DNA of 64,000 bases from Lonicera japonica (lineage: Eukaryota; Streptophyta; Magnoliopsida; Dipsacales; Caprifoliaceae): NCBI GenBank assembly GCA_021464415.1, contig CM038466.1, positions 53,694,550 through 53,758,549 of the forward strand, written 5' to 3'. Below the pieces are notes generated by a model. That model was not told the DNA's origin, searched no databases, and saw only the letters and a list, made by a program, of their open reading frames with translations. Every line of letters starts with the position of its first letter. Position 1 is the first letter of the stretch. The position numbers and the translations under genes are program-made. Below are positions 32,850 to 43,680 of the stretch, in pieces.

Positions 32850-35057
32850 AATTCCCGCCATGCTCCATATGTGAACTCACAGGACACTCGAAAAATGGTT
32901 GCTATGAAATCATTAGATATTCGGATTGGTGGAAGGATTCTCACAATCGCAAAACATGTCAGAACACAGCAGGTGGTAACACACAGGCCTCAGACTTACT
33001 CACCACCACAGGTACATCAGGTAAGGCTTTACATTATGTCTCTATTTTGAATAATACATGTGTAATTGATTATAGTGCGACTGATCATATAACATCTAAT
33101 TCAAAAATAGTTACTCCTTTAACCCCATCATCTCAAACCTTTGTGTCCACAGCCAATGGTGCCCCAGTCCTTGTAGTGAAAAAATGATCAATCAATCTAT
33201 CCAACACACTGAACCTAACTTCCGTCTTAGTAGTACCATCCTTAAATTATAATATATTATCTGTTTCTCAAATAACTAATGCCCTACACTGTGTTATCAT
33301 TTTTGGCCTTCTTATTGTGTTTTTAAGGATATGCAGACGAAGAAGACGATTGGTTATGGTGTTAGGTGCGGAAAATTATACTATTTGGACCTAGAGTTCA
33401 AAAGCACAGATCGCTTACATGAAGCCTTGAACACCAGTACGTCTAAAAAGAAAATTACAGATGAACTTTGGTTATGGCACCATCGGTTAGGATACGCATC
33501 GTTTGGCTACTTAAAGAAACTGTTTTTCCGTTTAGTTCATAAAGTTAATTCTTCTGGTTTTCACTGTGAGATTTGTTAACTAGCTAAAAGTCATCGTACT
33601 TCCTTTAAACCTTCATTGACTAAGAGTTCAGTTCCATTTATGATTATTCATTCCCATGTATGGGGACCATCTCATATTTCTTCCTTAAGTGGTATACGAT
33701 GGTTTATCATGTTTATTAATGATTGCACTCGAATGGCGTAGGTTTTTCCCATGAAATCCAAAGGAGAAGTTAGTGGTTTATTTCAGAGATTTCATAAACA
33801 GATCAGTACACAATATAATGCTACTATTCAAGTTCTTCAAAGTGATAATTGTGGAGAACATATGAGTACTGAGTTACAAGCATACTTTAAACTTCATGGG
33901 ATCATTCATCAGGCTACATGTCATTATACTCCTTAACAGAATAGGGTTGCCGAACGAAAAAATCATCATTGATTAGAAATAGTTCATGCATCACTGATCG
34001 GCGCAAACGCACTAACCTCGTATTGGGGTGAAGCACTCTCATCAACTGTTTATTTAGTAAACCGCATACCCTCAGCCGTACTTGATTTTCAGACACCATT
34101 TGAAGTCTTAGCTAAGTCTGTCATAGCTCCTACCGTGTCCAATCGTCCTCCCTGAGTGTTTGGATGTGTTACATTTGTCCACTTACCAAAGGAGCAACGG
34201 ACAAGCTTGAACCGCGCGCTCTCAAATGCGTCTTTGTAGGGTATGCATCTTCTCCGAAGGGGTATAGATGTTATCATCCTCCCACACAGAAAATGTATGT
34301 CACTATGGATGTGACAGTTCATGAAGAAACTATGTACTTTCACCGAACTGAGCTTCAGGGGGAGAATTGTAAAAAAGTTCAGTTATTTGAAAATATCAAT
34401 CAGGAAGAGATAAGTTCAATAGAGGTGGTTCCAACATTGACTTCGAATTCACCACCAGCAACAGAGACAACCAAAATCATGTCATCCCCTGATATGATAA
34501 CAGTAGAATTCTTGCCAAATGAAGTTGTGCCGTCTCCGTCTCCTTCACCACCTGACTCAAATAACCAATCATTTATTTCAAATATCCCTGAAACTGAGGT
34601 CTCCCAGGTATTATCTTCTTCTATTCCTATAAAGAAGCTTCATAATCGAGTAAATAGAGGTGTACCTAAACCCACGTATGACCCAAATTTTATCAGTAAA
34701 GCCAAATATCATATGAGTAATTATGTGTCTTATGATCGGTTAAAAGCATCTAACAAATCTTTTATGAATTAATTTTCTTCTGTATCTATTCTTAACAGTG
34801 TGCATGAAGTCTTATGTGATTCTGAGTGGCAATCAACAATAGATGAGGAGATGAAGTCCTTGTTGAAAAATGACACATGGGAATTAGCCGAATTTCTAGC
34901 AGGAAAGAAGAAGGTGGGTTGTAAGTGGGTGTACATTATAAAATTTAAAGCAGATGGAATAATCGAAAGATTCAAAGCGAGACTGGTTGCGAAAGGCTAC
35001 ACACAGATGCATAGGATTGATTATCTAGAGACATTTGAGCCCATAGCGAAACTTTAA
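32850..35057 (+). pseudogene. copia gag-pol remnant
   Basis: Order of recognisable domains: CCHC knuckle CSICELTGHSKNGC (about 32860); a protease site reading DYSATDHI where the family has DSGATDHI, so the catalytic motif is damaged (about 33075); the GAG-pre-integrase block LWLWHHRLGYASFGYLKK (33465); integrase core pieces (LQSDNCGEH near 33840; PLTKGATDKLEPRALKCVFV near 34180); a Pro/Ser-rich linker; and the RT start [20 protein letters not shown] (34875). Stops and frame changes separate nearly every piece, and most of gag before the knuckle is missing. Dead copy. Confidence 0.88.
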
Positions 35058-37545
35058 TCCGGGCTTCAACCCCTGTTCTTAAAAATAAAATAAAATAAAA
35101 TAACGTCCAAGAAAATACGGGGATTTTATGTTGATGCACAGCCGACCCATTGGAGCAATTTTTAATGGTTTGGATGAAGGAGGCCCACTGCCCACTAAGA
35201 AATTCGACACAATTGTGTTTTTTATTGAAAAGGTTGGGCTTGGTGGGCTGCCTTTTGAAAATGATAGAAAACTTAGGACCCAAAGATGAAGACTTGGGCC
35301 CATAAGGAATTGTAGGCCCACACTCCAAATGACTTAAAGTTTTTCTAAAAAAATAAAATAAAATCTTTTTGAATGAATTTTTAAAAATGGGTGAACCTAA
35401 TACAATTTATTTAAAAAAATAACCAAAATATTTATGTTTCTTTACTGTCACTCCCCAATAATTGTTGCTCCATCCCAATTACTCCCTAAGGTTTGCTTTG
35501 TTATTTATGTTTCTTTACGATTTATCTCTTCAACGATAATGAAAAAGGAACAAATAATTCCTCATATGACACACCCATTATATATTTTCATTTCATAGAT
35601 GACGAATGGGTTTTCTTTTACTATTTATTTTGATTTTTATACATGCGGAGTGAATTTAGGACCTAAATAAGTTTGGCATATTTCAAATAGGGAAAAGGTT
35701 GAATATTTTATACTGAGTGATCTTTGGAATTGTTATGATCAATGGAGTGCTTATAGTGGCAGACTTAGGAATTTAGTTAAAGGTACAAAATTCAAAACAC
35801 GCAAAAATATATTTAAAGTCATAAATTTTTTGTACAAACATAATACCATTAATAATTATACTTCATACAATTGAAAAATCGAATATAAGCAATTATGATG
35901 AATTACAATAATACAACGTAAACATAATAACATTAATAATATTATATAATTAATCAAGAAATACAAATAATATTATGCAAGTAATCAAGAAATAAATTAT
36001 ACATAATACTAAAAAGTTGACAAATGATTTATTTTGGTAGTGTTGAAAAAATGAGTAATTTGGTGAATGGAAAATTGTCACCCTAAATGAGTTCTCAAGG
36101 GAAAAATTAAATGAGAATGGTAAGTTTCATAAGAAAACTTTGTGAAAAAAATTTTGAGTTTATAAGTGGTCACCTCTTATGAGTTGTTAAGCATCCAAGA
36201 AATATAAGGCATTTTCTCATGCCTGTGGAACCCGAAAAGGTCAACAATGTTTTGCACCCAATTTTAAGTTCTACACATAGCACTATGCTTATGGAGTTGG
36301 AGTTCCAAACTTTTTGGATAGTGGTGAAACCTAAGACAACAATATGTTCCTTGTCTTTGAAATCCTTAATTACTATCAATTCATCCTTCACCCATTTAAG
36401 GTTTCCCCCTTCTATCTTAATAGTTCCATATTTCATAGTTTACTTTAGTTATAGCCAAACATCATCAATATGACATTTGTATTAAAAAATAAATCAATGA
36501 AATGTTTAACATAGGTTTGCCAAGGTTTCCCCATTCTATTTTGGTATTTAAGGTTTTTGTTAAGATGAGATCATGAGAGAACTTAAGAGTTTTAGGTTCC
36601 ATTATACTTTATTTGATGATGGTTTATTACATTACAATCCCTTTTAGACTTTGTATATATATACACGATGATTGGGTATTGAAAGCTAATGCGTATCACT
36701 CAAATGTAATAAGAGTGCCTTAAGAACTTAGTATGATAGTTTTGATTATTGGTTGCCTTCTTTGGTGTTGAAGCATTATATGTAGAAAGAAAATGTAATT
36801 CTTAGCATAACTTTTGAACATGGAATTGGAATAGTGATTATACATGTAACTGTTACATACCACTTGTGTGTGTGTGCGCGTGTGTTTTTTTTTCTTTTTT
36901 TAATCATCCGTTTGAAAAATTAGCCCCACTTCTCTTTTTGGAATGTCTTAATTGATTATTTCATTTTTGTTTTCAGATATAATCAATGTATACCATACTT
37001 CACAATAAGAAATTAGTGTTAGTCTTAATCATTGATTAGTTATAAAGTACCAATGGAAAGTGGGTCAATCTTTTTGAGATGGAAGGATTATTATTTGAGA
37101 TAGGACAAGTATTGCTATTTAGTGTCCTTTGTACTCTCAAACCTACTTTTCTTTTGCTAATGTTAACCATGCACTAAGTGCTGTTGTATTTTGTGAGTCT
37201 CGGCTTTCTAAAATATTGGTATGTCAAACTATCAATGTATGTGAAATTAAAACGATTCTTTTACTTCAATGTATGTGTTCAAGTCTTTATCATCTTTTTT
37301 TACAGTTTATTTTTTTAAGCAATAACTTATAATTCTATTTATTTATTTGATTACAGTTACATAGATAAATTGGAAATTTTTTACTGAAATGTAAAAGGAA
37401 TTAACAAAGATAGGAGAATTCCAAATGCATTTTGGATATTTCTCAAAGATATGCATGGAATGTGACAAGCATATAATTCTACTCAATTTTATATTTTTTA
37501 TATTATAAATATAATTTGATTACTAACTTTTAGTTTCAGCCATAT
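35058..37545. repeat. Segment C: paralogue of 9565-12360; no gene
   Basis: 35058-35655 matches 9565-10020; 37035-37280 matches 10025-10268; 37285-37545 matches 12095-12360. It lacks the hAT-type and Tourist-like insertions of segment A. It has its own extra 1.4-kb block (about 35657-37034), which shows no recognised ends or coding sequence. Confidence 0.8.
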
Positions 37546-37559
37546 ATAAACCTTGCTTT

Positions 37560-39930
37560 TCAGAACTTAACACTTAATTTCCTCTCTCATTGATCAGTGG
37601 AACAAATCTCTAATTCATTAACTATCTCAAACCCTAGCTAAATACTAACTAGAAACCCTCATAAGTAATCATTCTTGTAAGAAACCTAAAAACTTAATTT
37701 TCTATCTCTACACTATTTTTTACAAGTTGTACAACAATAGAATAAACTTACATATTTATACAAGTTATAAATAAAAAATAATGGGCTTGGGCCGCATCGC
37801 TCTTGCCGCTTTCTAGTATGACCTTGAACCAATCCATACCGGTATGCCACTTGATAGAACTCTTCCACCAAAAAAGAACCCACGCGTATCGGCCAGTATG
37901 ATTAAACCATGAATATAGGTACGTATCTTACCAACAGTAGAGTTAAACCTTTGCTATTACGTACTAGTATGCCTTTTTGGATAGCAATATTAGTGTGCCC
38001 GCGACTAGATGATGAGCCAAACACAATAGTCTCCACTTTGGAGAGTCACCTCTAGCCATCCTCTATAGATGCAACTTGACATAAAACTGTGTATCTCTTT
38101 GAAGGCCATCCCAACACCTTTAAATACACATCCTCGAGCTTCAACACAAAGTGAGATTTAGAAGATTTGGGCAGTGCCTAAACTTCTTCATGGTAAAAGG
38201 CTTAGCGATCATGTCCGCCACATTTTCATCCATATGTACCTTTTGTAGCTTGAACTTGCAAGAATTAACCCAATCATGTACCCTATGGTACCTCACATTT
38301 ATGTGCTTTGTGCGGGCATGGTAAACTTGATTCTTAGCCAAATAAATCATACTTTGACTATCATATTGAAAAAGAATAACATTTTGCTTCAAACCCAACT
38401 CACTCACCTAACCCTTCAACTAAACTACTTTCTTATTTTGATGCTTCTGTGTATGGCATACTCCACCTCTGTCGTAGACAAAGTGCTCATGGCTTATAAC
38501 ATTGATATCCATAAAATCGGTCCACCAGTCATAACCAGATGTTGAATTTTTGTAATCAAGATCACATTCATAATCAGAGTATGTGAATCCCGCAACATAA
38601 TTGTACCCATTTTTCTGCTCAAACACAATACCTATGGACTCGGCACCCTGGAAATACTATAGAACCCATTTCACAACTTTTCATTGCTTTTTACCCCCAT
38701 TCGACATGTATCTACTAACCATTTCAACCATCTGAGCTAAATTCAGCTTTATACAGACCATGGCATACACAAAACATCCTACCGCGCTAACATGCGATGT
38801 TTTCAACATTCCAACGTAATCATCAAGTGAGAAAAGAAACTGCTTTATAGACATGGAAAAATATGAAGCTGACGGAGTAGACACCTGTTTCGCACTCGAC
38901 ATATCAAATTTCTCAAGAACATGAGAAATATACCTCTTTTGTGAAACCACAACTTCCAATTTTTCCTACATCTCCGAATCCCCATACTAAGGATCTTTTG
39001 TGCAGTGCCAAGATCTTTCATATCAAATTGCCGACCTAATTCCCGTTTGAGCTCTTTAACCTTTGACATGCCACAACATGCTATAAACATATTGTCCATG
39101 AAATGCAACCCCAAAATAAACGAGCTATTATAAAAATTCTAAACATATGCACAATGATCACCACTAGCGATTACTTAAGCCTATATAAGGACTTTCCCAT
39201 GTAAAAAATTATTTATCTGACCGACATACTTTTCCTTACCTACTTCCTTGAACACCTATAATATCACTTTTTTGTGAATTTGAGAGAAATTAACTTAGCT
39301 CCGAACCACAGTTATAACCTAATAAACTTTTTTTTGGTAGTTCCCAAGAACACTAGGCAGGCAAGATTTCAACTAGCAATAAGATCAATTAATAAATAAA
39401 GCAGACATTAAATAAACAATAAAAAAAAATAAGAAAACAAACCAGGACGTAACATGGATACCAAACTGGGTTTTCCATGTAAAAGGGAAAAACTTTATTA
39501 ATGAATATAAATTCTAAATTTGGCACTTAATTACCACTATCCCTGATCAATGAAATAAACATTCAATTGATCTAACTTTTTCAAACCTAGCTAAACCTTA
39601 CCTAGAAACCCTTAGAAGAAATCCTCTTGGAAGAAACCCAAAACCCTAGTTTTCTCTTTCTACACTCTGTTATACAAGTTGTACAAGAATAGAATAAACT
39701 TATCCATTTATACAAGTGAAAAAGATAAAATAATGGGCTTGGGCTACATCTCTGCTATCGTATACCGATATGACCTTGAATTAATCCATACTGGTACATT
39801 ACTTGATAAAACTCATTCGTTGAAAAAGAACCCACATGTACCAATATGGCCAAACCACCGATACTGGTACGCAGCTTGCGAGTACTAGTGTTGAACATCT
39901 CTCACTCTGTATATCGGTATGCCTCTTTGG
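37560..39930 (-). mobile_element. Ty1/copia remnant between two degraded LTRs
   Basis: Two related stretches at about 37560-38010 and 39530-39925 share blocks such as TACAAGTTGTACAA.AATAGAATAAACTTA and AATAATGGGCTTGGGC and act as 3' and 5' LTRs of a minus-strand element. Exact ends were not resolved. The interior holds only late RT and RNase H. Confidence 0.7.
38141..39114 (-). pseudogene. copia RT C-terminus and RNase H remnant
   Basis: Minus strand from 39114: FMDNMFIACCG stands where copia RT has the catalytic (Y/F)VDD, so one Asp is lost. Then RQFDMKDLGTAQKILSMGI, QKRYISHVLEKFDM (38935), YNYVAGFTYSDYECD (38603), then QYDSQSMIYLAKNQVYHART and KHINVRYHRVHDWV of RNase H, ending near ENVADMIAKPF (38200). 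Several stops and frameshifts lie between the blocks; gag, protease and integrase are gone. Confidence 0.85.
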
Positions 39931-40034
39931 AGCACATCACTGTAGTAGCTTATTTTGATATTGGAGCTGCATGTACAGTTATCAACCCATATATCCTGCC
40001 AAAAAACCACTAAAATAAGTGCGTTCAAGGATTC

Positions 40035-40540
40035 AAAGCTGCTAATGGTCAGACGTTTATTGTTGAATAGATCAGCAAGCCGATCTACATCCAGTTTTTC
40101 TTAGGATTTGTTCTCCGCCATCAAGCTTATAGAACAAAGTTGCCAACCAATGACCTTCTTGTTGGATTTAACTTGATTCACCAAATTCGAAACCTTCATT
40201 AGTCAAAAGAATGATTGAATTATAAGAACTACCATCTACCATGGACCTCAGTTCCAAATTTCTACCTTGTTTAACCATTTCTTATAGCTACTGTTAAAAC
40301 TCCAACCACTCTACCAATATCCATTTACAATATAAAGCAAGATATCATTGCTATCTATTGTGCTAAATCCCATTATGAGTTTCTCCAAAAATTTTCCAAT
40401 CCTCTTTAGCAAAACCCAGACTTCTTCATTTATCCCCTCTTCAAGAAAAATAAAGACGTTAATTTCACCAAAGCCAGTCATTCAGGAATGAACCCATATC
40501 ATTATTCCCTCGCCATTAAAGAACTTGGTGTATGTTTGGT
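40035..40540 (+). pseudogene. Pararetroviral protease-RT junction remnant
   Basis: Open fragments with at least five stops. A protease-like stretch (FEDSKAANGQTFIVE near 40050; NDLLVGFNLIHQIRNL near 40150) is followed at 40445-40525 by a lead-in typical of caulimovirid RT, with the core KASHSGMNP. Homology ends at about 40540, where an AT-rich repeat starts. Confidence 0.55.
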
Positions 40541-40930
40541 GTATGTTTTGGTGTGTTGAATGAATGAACGAATGAGGGGAGGTATTTATCGGTAAATGTA
40601 GAATGGTAAAAAAGTAAATTTGATAAAAATGAGGAGCAAAAAGGTAATTTGGTAAAAGTGAGGAATATTATGGAGTGAAATATTTATTTAAAGAAAAGTG
40701 AGGAATATTATGGAGTGGAATATTTGTTTAAAGAAAAGTGATGAATAATATGGAGTGGAATATTTATTTAAAGAAAAGTGAGGAATGGAGTGAAATATTT
40801 ATTTAAAGAAAGTGTAAAATATTATGTAGAGAAATATTTATTTAAAGAAAGCGTAGAATATTATCTTTGTAGGCCAATGGTAAAATTATTTTTTTACCCC
40901 ATCAATTTCCAAATATGTTAAAATTCAAAA
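40541..40930. repeat. AT-rich insertion with 40-bp tandem repeat
   Basis: Units containing GAGGAATATTATGGAGTG and AATATTTATTTAAAGAAA start at 40658, 40698, 40738 and 40778 with a 40-bp period, followed by shorter, more diverged copies to about 40860. The block sits where the viral RT should be and resembles nothing else in the window. Confidence 0.8.
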
Positions 40931-40945
40931 GGAAAATGCTTCCCC

Positions 40946-41055
40946 AGCCTCAGCTCCTCCAATGGTCAAATTGGTTATCACAATGGTCATTTGATGTTAA
41001 GCATATAAAATGTAAATATAATGTTCTAGTAAACTTCTTTTCTAGACCCCCTTTT
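40946..41055 (+). pseudogene. Pararetroviral RNase H C-terminus remnant
   Basis: One short frame reads LLQWSNWLSQWSFDVKHIK, then NVLVNFFSRPP, matching the consensus end of retroviral-type RNase H (W...F...H.KG..N..AD.LSR). The usual Ala-Asp pair has changed. The frame continues into the next viral-type block. Confidence 0.6.
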
Positions 41056-41129
41056 TAACAACAAATCAACTATATCACTCCCTATTTATATCCATTAGAG
41101 CCTATTGACCTTTCCTTTCTTGAAAATCT

Positions 41130-41905
41130 CTTCTAGAAGGTTGAGATGTCATCTTAGAAAAACTTATTGCTACCAAAAGCATAGAACAATTAAAAAGATT
41201 CTTAGAAATTACAATATTATGTCGTGGACTTGTGTTTTGAGGAATTAAATTTCATCTAGATTTTCCTTTCCTTTTATTGTTCCATATTCATCATCTCCAT
41301 GAAGTTCCCAAAGCTGCTTTATGTTTCCTATGGTATCTCTGTGAAAATTTCATTGTAGGATTCTGGTTTCATGCCCCTAGGCTTCTCGGTTTTATCAACG
41401 CCTACGACGTAACTTATGGTGACATTGTTGACCATACAGTCTATGGAGGAAATCAAGGACCCAACCTTAATCCAGTCTATGGTGGCTCATAAGGATCAAA
41501 CCTTGCCAAGTTTCTACAATGGTTTAAACACTTAAGCCAATGTCATCATGAGCTTCGAACACATTATGAAACTTCTATCGTGTATACATTTCATAAGCCG
41601 ATGAAACTCTTCCCGAAAAATGAATATGAACCACCAACAAATAATCCTGTTAGATAACATGCTCAATTACTAGAATGGTTCAGCTATAACCTTACCAAGG
41701 ATCCAAAGACTTTGTTCAATGATGAATGGGTTTACTATCTTGACATTATGTGTAGAGAAAACAACACCAATCTTGATACAGTCCCGCCTAAACTCCTATA
41801 TCCCAGATCTAATAAATGCAATGTGGACCAACCAATAAGTAGTCAACTCTCAAATACGATTTTGGATAACTGTTTAAATAACTGTTTAAAGGCCTGTTGG
41901 TAATA
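41130..41905 (+). pseudogene. Pararetroviral C-terminal frame of unknown function, degenerate
   Basis: From 41277 a frame without stops for 71 codons (HEVPKAALCFLWYLCENFIV, HAPRLLGFINAYD, then GGNQGPNLNPVYGG) ends at TAA 41490. It continues in several frames with KFLQWF.H.., FHKPMKLFPKNEYEPP and, at 41712-41903, FNDEWVYYLDIM. I recognise this as the frame that follows RNase H in florendovirus-type endogenous viruses; its role is not known to me. Broken by stops and shifts. Confidence 0.45.
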
Positions 41906-42119
41906 TGGTGATCGAGAAGGCTACAGGCTTTGGAAGAGTGGGCTGTGGTGGTGGAGAGAAACTTAATACTTATGGTGGTGGTTTAATTGAATCATCCTTA
42001 TAAAGAACATAAAAATCAAATTTTTTCAGAAGGCTCACCAAGTAAATCTACAGCAGGATCACCATCTTTAAATTTTTCCTCAATAACATCTTGTGAGGAT
42101 TTTTTTTCTTTTTCGCTTT

Positions 42120-42830
42120 AGGCGATTTTCCATATATTCATCTTCATTTTATGGTGCAAGGTTATGGCAAAAGTATTGGACACCATAGGGGCATCATTGA
42201 TGTGTATCTGGATCTTTAAGGCTGTTTGGAGACATGGGTCTGTAAGAGGTATATTTAAATTTGGGAAGAGGTAACAAAGAATGTACCAGCATTCAGAGTG
42301 GTTTGAATTGTACTGATACAGGAATACTGATATTTAGTACAACGACTGTCAAGTAAAGTAATCCGAGAAACAGCAGGGATTCCTTTTCTTGCATGAAAAC
42401 TGAGGGCAATTCGGACAGCGCCAAAAGGAAGGTGGGTGTATCCTTGGGTGACATTAACTCTGCCAAAATCATCTATAAGAGATAGGGTAATGAAATGTTC
42501 CTATGAACTAGCAGAGATTTGGTAATGGTCAAAGCTAGAGGCTTGAATATATTCTTTTACCGGGAGTTTTGTTTTTTGGCCAAAAAGTTGTTTGACAGAT
42601 TTTGAAAAAGATCTAGGAGATGATTTTGAAAAAAACATTATAGGGATTTACCAAAGGTAATTCTGTTTTAGGTATTTTCTCATCTTCTAGGAGGTAGGTA
42701 ACTTCATAAAGAGCATCTAAATTTTTATTATAAAATCTAAAAGAAGAGGATGTAATTCTAAAAATAATTCTGGGAGGTAGGTAATTCTGATTCGTTACTG
42801 AAAATATTATTTCTCTAAACTATCTAATAG
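42120..42830 (-). pseudogene. Caulimovirid movement-protein-like remnant
   Basis: A movement protein would widen plasmodesmata for cell-to-cell spread. On the minus strand a mostly open frame from about 42790 reads FRITSSSFRFYNKNLDALYE, then SSPRSFSKSVKQLFGQK (about 42640). The best block is at about 42465-42400: GYTHLPFGAVRIALSFHAR, with ISTIQTTLNAGTFFVTS further on (about 42325-42275). The last two blocks match the 30K-superfamily core as it appears in florendovirus-like insertions. At least two stops interrupt it (near 42515 and 42265). Orientation is opposite to the other viral pieces. Confidence 0.6.
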
Positions 42831-42839
42831 ATTCTTAAC

Positions 42840-43680
42840 TATATATCATAAAGATTTAAGAAAGCCGACTTCTAGGAAGGAAACGTTTAAAAATGTCACT
42901 TGCACTTCTTGAAAATATTATGTTATGTTTATTTACTTTGGAATGATTATTTAATGAAAATTTCTAGAGATGATTGTCTCCACCAATTTTTATAAAAAAA
43001 ATTCAATCTATAAGTAGGTGAGATAATAAAAAATTTCAATGATACTATAAACACGTCAATTTTTTATTACGTAAATCCAATAGATCTTAACAAAATCGAA
43101 TTGAATTCATTGACTGCATGTAAAATTGAATACATAATATAGTGCCTATGAATATAATAAATACATTCTTTTGCGAAAGAAATTAAGTAAATATTTTTGT
43201 AATTTAAATATAGGCAGGGACATGTATATAGTAATATACATTTCCATTTTTTTTAATCAATAGAACTAGGTTGCTCATTATTATTCCACCAAAAAATCTT
43301 TTTTCCATTTTTCGGAACCCTCTACTTGGAAGGGATAAACAAATTAAACCATTCTTCCACCCAAAAATCCTTATTTCTTTTCTTTGAATGTCATTTTACT
43401 TATTGGGACAAAAAAAATCATTTCAAGGGAGAGAGTCATGATGCCATAAGCAAGAAGATAGACCTCCTCAAAAGCGCACATTACTATGATCTTTTAAAGC
43501 ATAGAGATTAATTTAGACAAAATATTTTACTACAGTAATTTTTATCTTTAATTAATTAGTCACAAAGCCAGCTAAATGAAATAAGACATTCAATTCACAC
43601 CCCAGTCTAGCTTAAATCACTTGAAACGAAAAGCACATATGCATTAAAAATACAAATAACTCAAAGAAAATTGATATCTC
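42840..43680. other. Non-coding spacer between viral debris and WAK-like gene
   Basis: AT-rich, no recognisable gene. It includes the presumed 3' UTR of the minus-strand WAK-like gene next to 43681. Confidence 0.5.

Larger units (their letters stand above)
31987..35057 (+). mobile_element. Ty1/copia retrotransposon, 3'-truncated
   Basis: A short 176-bp 5' LTR (TGTTGAAG...TTTTACA, 31987-32162) is directly followed by PBS TGGTATCAGAG (32163-32173) for initiator tRNA-Met. Degenerate gag-pol follows, up to the beginning of reverse transcriptase. The element stops inside RT at about 35055, where segment C sequence begins, so the rest of RT, RNase H and the 3' LTR were deleted. Confidence 0.88.
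39960..42840. mobile_element. Rearranged endogenous pararetrovirus (Caulimoviridae, florendovirus-like)
   Basis: Three kinds of decayed viral sequence: protease-to-RT start on the plus strand (40035-40540), RNase H end plus a further viral-type frame on the plus strand (40946-41905), and a movement-protein-like frame on the minus strand (42830-42120). In intact florendoviruses movement protein, protease, RT and RNase H belong to one strand, so the minus-strand block means inversion or joining of two insertions. Many stops are present and most of RT is absent, replaced by an AT-rich repeat. No infectious capacity is suggested. Assignment rests on recognised motifs only. Confidence 0.6.

Noticed and set aside
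36170..36436. 88-codon minus-strand frame in segment C's unique block
   Set aside because: No recognisable motif, no promoter context and no second copy in the window; kept only as part of an unexplained insertion.
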